From contig ARYC01017522.1 of NCBI GenBank assembly GCA_000711775.1, forward strand, positions 1 through 64,000: 64,000 nt of DNA. Reading direction: 5' to 3'. This document shows positions 56,222 through 64,000 of the stretch, piece by piece (positions within the stretch are counted from its first letter, which is position 1; the number at the start of each line of letters is the position of its first letter). Position numbers and translations under genes: made by a program. Source of the stretch: Oxytricha trifallax. Taxonomy: Eukaryota > Ciliophora > Spirotrichea > Sporadotrichida > Oxytrichidae. The notes below the pieces were generated by a model. That model saw nothing but the letters and a program-made list of their open reading frames with translations, did not search any database and had not been told where the DNA came from.

Positions 56222-56752
56222 AGTTGAGTATGCAAGTTCTCTGAGACCTCCATTTATTTTATTTATATGGAGATATTATTTGATTGTCTGCTTAGAATCT
56301 TTCTCACCCCTGCAGCTAAAGTAATCGTTTCTTGGCATGTCGCTCTCTATTATTATTACTGCTAGAGCCCAGATATCCAATTAAGTGTCTCCATCTCTCC
56401 AATCCTCTCTCTCTCTCTGGAAAATATCCAGGAGTACCGTATACATTTCCTTATGCAGAGGCTTGCACTCTTTGAGCTCTGTTGAAGTCTATAATATAAA
56501 CTCTAAGAGGCTGATAATTCAACATGATATTCTCTGGCTTTAAGTCTCTATGAACATAACCTAGCTTGTGAAGCTCTTCAATACTCTCAACTATCTGCAA
56601 TACAATCTAGCCAATTAATCTCTGACATCTATTCAAAACCCCAAAACCCCTTAATGAGGTTTATAAGTGCTTTGATTTGTAGGGAATTTGTTAGGGGTTG
56701 GGGTTATTAATAGGTTTTAATGTGAAATTTATAGTAAATGTATTTAATTTAA

Positions 56753-58197
56753 TCACTCAAAATGCACTTTTGGATCATGTGGGAGAGGTCTGAAGTTTAT
56801 CTTACTTAACCACAACTCTATCTGCTCTATTGATATGTCTGATCTTTAGTTTGGTTTAATTAATATTGACTCTGCCATTTGTTTCATTGATTGAGATACT
56901 CTTGTTTTGTCAATAAAATGCCTTATTCTTTGTTTAGCATCCTTCTCGCATCTTGTAGAGGAGTATTCATTGCGAGGCATATTGCACTCTATTATTATTG
57001 CTGCGAAAGCCCACACATCCCACTATAAGTCTCCATCTCTCCAGTCTTCTCTTTCTGGATAATAGCCTGGAGTTCCCATTACACTTCCAAGCCTTGATAC
57101 TTCCACTCTTAAGGCTCTGTTGAAATCAATAATTGTTACTGGTGAAAAGTTCAACATTATATTCTCAGGCTTGAGATCTCTGTGAACAAAGCCTAACTTA
57201 TGAAGCTCTTTGATACCTTGTATAGCTTAGGTTGATATTAATGCAAGCTATCTATGATTTCTTTGATCAGTTATGAAATCTCTGAGTGTCATTTCAAAGA
57301 GTGGTAGTCTGAAAGCTACATGATCTTTGGCTAGGAGAACAGCATCTAGCTTTATTAAGTATTTGCACTCTTTAAACTTAGCCTGAGTGAGTACTTAATA
57401 TTCATTAGTAAACTCCATTTAATATTTATCATCACTAAGGAGATAGTTGAAAGGATATACCTTGTAAGCATACTGATGATCCTTAATAACTTTCTTGTCA
57501 TAGGAGTCCTCTAGAATTAGGTAGCTTTAGAGAGAAGTATCTAAATCAATCTATGCAAGTACTGGAATTTTCTTGTATTATATTTTAATCATGATTTTAG
57601 TGATTTCTGATGCTAAGAGGCTGCGTGCAATCCTCACATATCTCTGATTCGCTTGCTTGTTATAGCTCAGCAACTTAAAGAGGCTCCCTTGCTTTTCTTT
57701 TGTTGAGCAACTTCAGCTGAGTGTCTTAATCTTCAACTTCTATTTCTTTCTTGTGGGCTTTCAAAAGATGCTTCTTTAAGTTTCTTGTGTGAGATTACTG
57801 CTTATGGCACTCAAAGCAATCATAATTCCCATCAATTTTGTCATGCTTTAAATATACAGTAGGTTTGGCTTCTCTATGCTCCCTTCATATGTCTTTAGCA
57901 GCTTGATTTATGAGCGAAATCTCTCTCACACAGCTCACAAAATTATACTTCTATTTCTTCAGTTTGCATAGGAATTCCATTAATACCTTTCTCTTCCTCT
58001 CTGTCTCCCACACACTTGTTTGCCATTTATTTTCTATTATTAATTTCTATTTTAGTAACAGAGACTTCAAATGATAGCTCTGGTAGTTCTTTATGAGAGT
58101 TCATATAACAGCTATCACACTTTTTATTGCTGCCAAAGGTAAGTCTCATTTAGTTTGATGGAAGTGCTGTTGTTTTTCTTAAAATGTTAGCGCTCAT
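56753..58197 (-). pseudogene. TBE zinc-finger/kinase gene, copy 5
   Basis: Start ATG 58197, stop TGA 56753-56755; total length is not a multiple of three. The empty F1 insertion site is near 58040. The first finger is followed by the same frame disturbance as in copy 2. Kinase motifs readable on minus: GFVHRDLKPENIML, VTIIDFNRALR, GTPGYYPERE, WDVWAFAAIIIECNMPRNEY. Probably non-functional unless frameshifted translation is used. Confidence 0.82.
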
Positions 58198-58762
58198 ATT
58201 TAAATTTGAATTTAAAATTATAAAACTGCCTCTATAACTGAGAGCTTATATGAGAGCTTTGCAAGCCTACAAGTTTCAAGGGAAGTTCTTAGAGTATTAG
58301 AGGAGAATAATGGGCAGTAAGAGACGATCCAGCTGTAAATATGGGCGAGAAAGTAACCATTATTTCTATTAATAATAAGTTTATTACAGTACGTACCGAT
58401 TTAGGAGGTGCACCTAATTAAGTACGTACTGCTTTAGGAGGTATTTTGTGATTTTATGATTAAATTTAGGGTGCTCCTAATTAAGTACTAGCATTAATTA
58501 ATGCTCCTAATTAAGTACTAGCATTTTAGGAGCTGCTCCTAATTAAGTACGTACCAATTTAAATTTAAAAATATGGAACTATAACAGTAGATATTGATAT
58601 CCATCTCTCAAGTTTGAAACCAGTTCTCAAAATCTTTTCCATATCCTTCTTAGAGGTTGACCTCCTATAGGATGCCCATATTTAATACTAAGTTTTACAG
58701 AGGTATATAATTTAAATCAATAAACTTAAATTTGAATATCATTTCTTAGATCTGTTGACAAG

Positions 58763-59552
58763 ATGGAGTCAATAATGAATGATGCAATGAAAAGAGTGCA
58801 AGCACAAGAATTGATCCAAAGATTTAGAAGCAAGGAGGATTTGCACCGCTACCTGGTGCAGCAAGGTAATGAAATCATAGTAACTTATCTTGACTATGTA
58901 GTTGGTTTGTTCTTGCCAACGATGGAAGGTACTAAAATTTCATTTCTAAGAGCGATACTCTGCGAAGAGAAGAAAGCTTTGAAAACTTAAGATGTTAAGT
59001 TTGCAGAGATTCCAAACTATCCAGAAATCTCAGTGACTAACTTATATGATGATGCTATGAATGACCCAGAGGTTTCGCAGTACCTGCCTACTAAGAAGTA
59101 GTTGTCAAATAAACTACCTGAAAGAAACTATTTCTTTGGCATACTTGCAACAATTAAAGGTGATTACTTGAAAGAAATTATTCAAGAATCTCATAAGAAA
59201 AGGTACAGCATCTCTTCAGAAGAAAAGGATAAACAGGGGATCAAGATAAGTGAGAGCTGGCTATCAGAGTTGCAGAAGCACCCATATATTCAAGTAAGAT
59301 TTGTAGTTTAACTCTTTAGAAAAATCTGGTACTGGCATCTTCTTGATGAAGGAATAGAGCAAGCTTCACAGAGAGCGAAAGTCGCAGACAAAGTATGAAG
59401 TTAGTAAGAGACTTTACTCTAATATTTAGCCTCCAGAATCAATGAACATAGATGCTGGATCTGGCAGCAAGAGAACAAACTTAGGAGAAGGGAAGCAAGA
59501 AATAGAAGAAAAGAAAGAGAAGCCAGCTCCCTCTAAAGAATTTTAAATGTGA
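58763..59552 (+). CDS. TBE 22-kDa-type protein, copy 5
   Basis: Start MESIMNDAMKRVQAQELIQR. First intron 36 nt (about 58866-58901), which by chance is also open in frame; second intron GTAAGATTTG...CTTTAG (26 nt) near 59296-59321. Blocks: EIPNYPEISVTNLYDDAM, KLPERNYFFGILATI, KKRYSISSEEKDKQGIKISE, GTGIFLMKEQSKLHRERKSQ, MNIDAGSGSKRTN. A 1-nt loss just before the second intron shifts the phase compared with copies 1-3. Stop TGA 59550-59552, 9 nt before the transposase stop. Confidence 0.85.
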
Positions 59553-59561
59553 CTTATATAT

Positions 59562-60623
59562 TCATTAACTTAACTACAAAACTTATTTATATACATTCAC
59601 TCTCCCTTCTTTAGCACACTTTTAAGCCAATTAATTATCTACTCTCTTCGCTGAGCTTTTAATAAAGTCTACTGTATCGATAGGTAGGTCATGCATCAAG
59701 TGGTAGAGCAGCAGTTTCTTGTAATGACCTTTTAATATACCCCAGTAGAACTCAATTCCATTAAACTATGGACTGTAAGGTACGTTGAACACTGGCGTTA
59801 TTCTAAGTTGTTCATAACTCTTCCTTGTTTCTTTAGTCTTACGGACAGAAAGATTATCAACAAACAGTATAATCTCTTATTCAGGGTACTTCTCTCTCAA
59901 CTGTTCTAAGAACTTAATATATTGCTCTGTCTTAATTGAGCGAGGATGAATAACATAGGTTTCTAAACCAGTATCCTCACTAATTCCTCCAAGAATTGCC
60001 ATCGTTTATACCTTGACTTTCTAGTCATATACTTCTATATTACTATGCCTCTTATACCAAGACTTCTAGATGAAAGTGTTGAAGGTAAACACAGCCTCGT
60101 CAGCATGAATAAACTTAATATTATTCTATTATGCTATCTGCATTTAATTATAAATATAATTTAAGTTGTTGTAAAATGGCAGAGTGAAATCCATCACTCT
60201 CTTGATACTATTCACACCTTTGTAAGAGATACCATTTCGTTTATAGAAGTTAGCTATAGACTGAGCAGAGATCTTCAACTCAGGGAACTGGCGATGAAAC
60301 ATAGTAGCTCGTTGGTCTAAAGAGAAGTGAGCCCAATACTTCAAAGTTCTCTCATTAATAAGATAATCAATATGCTTCTATAGAAACTTTTACTACCTCT
60401 TAGGCTTAGAATTTAGCTACTATTGCTTTAATGATAGTGCTATAAGACAGTGGGAGCGCACAGTTGACGGACTTCGCTTTAAGAGTAGCGCAATAGACTT
60501 ATAGTTTAGTACTGGTTTGATTTATTCACTGTATATATCACATCCATAGCGCAGTTTAAACACTAAATCTATATACTCTTCATCATAAATAGACCCCAAA
60601 ATCTTGCTATTTTTGTCTCACAT
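59562..60623 (-). CDS. TBE transposase, copy 5
   Basis: ATG at 60623 is followed at once by TGA, so the true or lost start is unclear; the frame then reads ILGSIYDEEYIDLVFKLRYG and CDIYSE. Later blocks: MKYWAHFSLDQRATMFHRQF, SAQSIANFYKRNGISYKGVN, first Asp in KFIHADEAVFTFNTFI, second in IILFVDNLSVRKTKET, Glu in NVPYSPQFNGIEFYWGILK. The region at about 60400-60480 is disturbed. All catalytic residues are still present. Confidence 0.82.
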
Positions 60624-62902
60624 TTAATTAATAACCCCAACCCCTAACAAATTCCCTACAAATCAAAGCACTTATAAACCTCATTAAGGGTTTTGATTGT
60701 CAGATAAGAATTCTCTGTGAGTCATTTCAAGTAAAGGAAGCCTGAAGGCTACATGATCTTTACCAAGTAAAATAGCATAAAGCTAGATGATATGCCTGCA
60801 CTCATTTAACTTTGCCTTTTAAAGATCATAATACTCATTAGCAAATTCCATTTAAAACTTGTCATCAGCAAGGAAGTAATTGAATGGATATATCTTGTAA
60901 GTATACTAGTCATCAGTAATTATCAAATATTTTTTGAATTAGGAAGTTGTAGAAACAAATATTCAAATCTAATTACAGTTATTTATTGAATATGATTGTT
61001 TTTGATAATTTAATCAAAACATGTTGAGTAAATATAGTACAAAAAAGTGGGGCAAAAGTAGCAAATTTTTCTTACTTTTGCTCCACTTTAAAAATGATAG
61101 TTTGAAGCATTATTATTAATAAATATTTTAGTTATTTTATTCCATTGTAATTAACTATATTTTACTCGATTGATTATTTTTAAATTATTAAAATGTGAAT
61201 TAACTTTTAATCATTTCTGATGGAGACTTTTTAAAATGCTAATTTAACTATTTTAAATGCCTTAACTATATATTTATACAAGAATCAGGATTCAATAATT
61301 GGTAAAAAAATAGAGCACAGAAATTTCTCAAAATGAACAAAACTTTTCTATAAAATTTACTAATATATTTCAATTGTTTAATCGTTAGGATTGTGATGAG
61401 AATATTATATCTATTCAACTATATATAAAATACATAATTATAAAATTATTACTGTTAATAATATGATAACAAAATGGATGATTAAACATGATCTTCCTTT
61501 TTTCAATCATTTCTGAAAGTAAAGTTTAATAAACTACTTTTGTTAATATATTAGTTAAAAATATATTATTAAGATATCAATGTTAAACATGCATTTCTAG
61601 AACTCGCTTATTTTACTTAATATTGATAAATGACTCTCTTCTCTATTTTTTCTTCAAGAGTGAGATAGCTTTCTAGGCAAGAATCTAAGTCAACAATTTT
61701 TAATATGGGAATCTTCATCGCCTCTATTTTAACCATGATTTTATTGATTTGAGAGACTGCAAAGTTCTTGGCTGCTTTTATCATTTTAACTTACTTCTAG
61801 ACTTAAACTCTAAGATACTCCTCTGGGTTTCTTGATCTTCTCTTTTAGAGGAATCTATCCCCTGTGGGTTCATGAATAAAGACAAAATTTTAATTGTGCT
61901 TTTTCTTTAAGTGCACTTTGGGGTCTCTAGTTTGAGAATATGGCTTCTCACAGTACTCACAGACATACTTCCCATCTTTCTTTTAATGCTTGAGATATAA
62001 CCTTGGCATATCGTGGTGTATATCTCTCAAGTGTCTTTTGTAAGTTGACTTGCAAGGGAAAACCTTTTTGCATTCTTTGCATTAATAGTCAACTTTGGCT
62101 TGTAATTATTAATGCTCTATGGTGGGCTGTTTAGCCTCCTTCTCAATTTGCACAGCTTCTTTGATAACCTCCTACTTAACTTATATTTAAATATCAAAGC
62201 TAGACTGGCCAAAGTTCTCATATGTAGGCTCCCACTGAGTACAAGCGTCTCTGGTCTATAATTTTCTTGGTTGCTGGAATGATAACTTTTATTGACTTTA
62301 CCCAAGTAAAGCCGCTCTTCTTAAAAGTTTAGCGCTCATTTTAGTTTGCTAATATATTTTATTATAATAATGATAAAATATACCTTGATAAACTATAATA
62401 GTCAAGTATAAGACACTCTTGTAGATTCTGGGCTGAGAGATAAGAAAATTAAATAACCATAGAAAATTGTAAGTTGACATATTTTATGAGAATTTTATTC
62501 GTTTTAGTAAATTAAAATACTCCTAATGAAGTTTTGTCTCAAGTAGTTCCTCCAAATCAATTTTGAACTTAATTTTGAGGTAAAATTATTAAGCATTTTT
62601 TAATTTAATATGCTCCTAGTTAAGTTTTAACCTTAAAATTTAACTCCTAATAAAGTTTGAACTTAATTTGGAGGACCTCCTAAAACAATTAAACATTATT
62701 AGGAGCAATTTAATGGAAATAGATTGATAAAAATGGAAATAAATCTGTAAAACTTGGAGCAAGTTTTCCAATGCTTCTCCTCATATCATTTCAAGGTTGA
62801 CCTTCAGTAGGTCCTCCCTATTTAGTAGTAAGATTTTAATAAACTTAGAATTGATATCCATAATTTTAAATTTAATTAACATTTCTAGAAAGAGGAACCA
62901 AG

Positions 62903-63695
62903 ATGGAGTCTATGAATGATGCAATGAAGAGAATTTAATATCAAGATTCAATAAGAAAATTTCGAAGTAAAGAGGACCTCTATAGGTACTTGGTTTAGCA
63001 AGGTAAGTTCTTAAGTAAGATTAAAAAATCCATTATAGTTGGATTGTTCTTGCCAACCCAGGAAGGAACTAAAATCTCATTCTTAAAAGCCTTAATGAGT
63101 GAAGAGAAAAAAGCATTTAAGTCTAATGAAATTAGGATGATAGAAATTCCTAACTACCCTGAAATATCAGTAACAAATCTCTACTATGATGCTATGAGTG
63201 ATCCAGATGTTGCTCTCTACCTTCCATCAAAGTTACAGCTCTCTAATAAGTTGCCAGAGAGAAACTTCTTCTTTGGTGTTCTTGGAACTTTGAAACCTGA
63301 GTACTTAAATGAAGTTATTTAAAAAGCTCATAAGAAACGCTACAGCACCTCTCCTGAAGAAAAAGAGAAGCAAGGTATTAAAATAAGTGATACCTGGCTG
63401 TAAGAACTTCAAAAGCATCCTTTCATCTCATGTAAGCTTAGTCTTCTAACTTTATAGAAAAACTGTCCTGCTATATACTTGATGAAAGATCGCAGCAAAT
63501 TAAACAGAGAGAGAGAAAGTCTCAAGCAAAGCATGAATTACGAAAGAGACTCTTCAAAGATTTCTTAAAGCCAGACGAGATGAAAATAGATGCAGGGGTT
63601 GGCTCTAAGAGAAGAAAAACATAGGCCCAAGCAAGCCTAAAGAGGAAGAAAAGAAAGAGAAGCCAAATCCCTTTATGGGTTAATTTAATACGTGA
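62903..63695 (+). CDS. TBE 22-kDa-type protein, copy 6
   Basis: Start MESMNDAMKRI. Introns 63003-63038 (36 nt) and 63432-63457 (26 nt) at the conserved places. Blocks: FLPTQEGTKISFLKALMSEE, EIPNYPEISVTNLYYDAM, KLPERNFFFGVLGTL. The exons sum to 731 nt, so one indel is present, probably just after the second intron. Stop TGA 63693-63695. Confidence 0.83.
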
Positions 63696-63701
63696 ACTTG
63701 T

Positions 63702-64000
63702 TCATTAGCTTAAATCTAAAACATATTTATAAACAAAAAATCTCCCTTCTCTAGCGCATACTTTAGTTTTCTCATCGCTGACTCTCTTAGCAGCACTCGT
63801 AATAAAATCGACTGTATCTATCTTTAAATCATGCATCAGATGGTATAGCAGCAATTTCTTATAATGACCTTTCAATAGCCCCCAATATAACTTGATTCCA
63901 TTGAACTAAGGACTATAAAATACAGGCGTTATTTTTAGTGCTTCATACTCCTTCCTTGAGTCTTTAGTTTAAGACTTGACAATTTATCAACGAATAGAAT
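63702..64000 (-). CDS. TBE transposase, copy 6 (C-terminal part only)
   Basis: Convergent with the 22-kDa gene, stop 63702-63704, 6 nt apart. Readable: GIKLYWGLLKGHYKKLLLYH, LMHDLKIDTVDFITSAAKRV, ending VLDLS. The rest lies outside the window. Confidence 0.8.

Larger units (their letters stand above)
56634..60695. mobile_element. TBE transposon copy 5, 4.06 kb, end to end
   Basis: Left end CAAAACCCCAAAACCCC; right end shortened to AAGGGTTTTG (one C4A4 unit lost); ATT on both sides (56631-56633 and 60696-60698). Carries the kinase gene (minus), 22-kDa gene (plus) and transposase (minus). Closest to copy 2, with which it shares a frame disturbance in the first zinc-finger region. Confidence 0.9.
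56222..62339 (-). pseudogene. TBE zinc-finger/kinase gene, copy 6, split
   Basis: Start MSAKLLRR at 62339. Zinc-finger region at 61950-62100 (two Cys pairs readable on minus), kinase N-lobe at 60700-60910 and 61660-61900, and C-lobe at 56225-56630, including YLGLKPENIML-type sequence, the GTPGYFP-type loop and WDIWALAVIII. TBE copy 5 lies between the lobes, and an AT-rich stretch at about 60950-61640 also looks foreign. Not functional as it stands. Confidence 0.8.
55008..64000. mobile_element. TBE transposon copy 6, interrupted, runs off the window
   Basis: Left end TAAAACCCCAAAACCC preceded by ATT at 55005-55007. Order: kinase gene (minus; 3' part at 56222-56630, 5' part at 60699-62339), 22-kDa gene (plus, 62903-63695), transposase (minus, from 63702). 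A complete TBE (56634-60695) sits in the kinase gene and a foldback (55281-56221) lies near its 3' end. Confidence 0.88.

Noticed and set aside
1-64000. CRISPR arrays, bacterial operons, Shine-Dalgarno sites
   Set aside because: No spaced direct repeats, and the genetic code, introns and transposons are those of a ciliate.

Overview
The window looks like germline (micronuclear) DNA of a spirotrich ciliate of the Oxytricha/Stylonychia group. Four things point there. Long reading frames appear only when TAA and TAG are read as glutamine and TGA as the sole stop. The background is extremely AT-rich. Many short GT-AG introns of 26-37 nt are present. Several copies of TBE (telomere-bearing element) transposons occur, whose ends carry C4A4 repeats (CAAAACCCCAAAACCCC) and which duplicate a 3-bp ANT target. 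Genes are broken by AT-rich gaps, some bounded by short direct repeats (pointers), as expected of macronuclear-destined segments (MDS) separated by internal eliminated sequences (IES). The genus is inference.

Layout. 1-1942: right part of a TBE inserted in a first MFS transporter gene (minus strand, 2.1-4.5 kb). 5.5-10.6 kb: a second, longer MFS paralogue (minus) with a palindromic element in one of its gaps. 12.5-15.1 kb: gene A, first of three paralogues (A, B, C) with a bZIP-like C-terminal part. 15.8-16.3 kb: a small unknown gene. 17.9-31.2 kb: gene B, split by a 1.07-kb terminal-inverted-repeat element carrying a cysteine-rich gene and by a 10.3-kb TBE that itself contains two further TBEs and a palindromic element. 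32.6-42.5 kb: gene D1, interrupted by a GC-rich block (33.5-42.0 kb) with about seven genes, including a D34E (Tc1/mariner/IS630) transposase unlike the TBE one and a chromodomain-like/cysteine-protease-like protein. 44.3-45.5 kb: EBP2, a ribosome-biogenesis gene with three introns. 46.4-50.0 kb: gene C, with a long foldback in one IES. 50.6-51.9 kb: a palmitoyl-protein thioesterase gene (minus) in two segments with a TTAG pointer. 52.2-53.6 kb: D2, paralogue of D1. 55.0-64.0 kb: another TBE, interrupted by a complete TBE (56.6-60.7 kb) and by a ~0.94-kb foldback.

How it fits together. A typical TBE here has a transposase and a 22-kDa-type gene converging with stop codons only about 5-12 nt apart, then a divergent promoter region and a zinc-finger/kinase gene at the other end. 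The 22-kDa gene carries two conserved spliceosomal introns. B-D1 and C-D2 look like duplicated neighbourhoods; A and the two MFS genes suggest further local duplication. The most unusual content is the large GC-rich block in D1, the palindromic element family whose insertion can be compared with an empty paralogous site, and the three paralogous IESs at one position in A, B and C, each with its own pointer.
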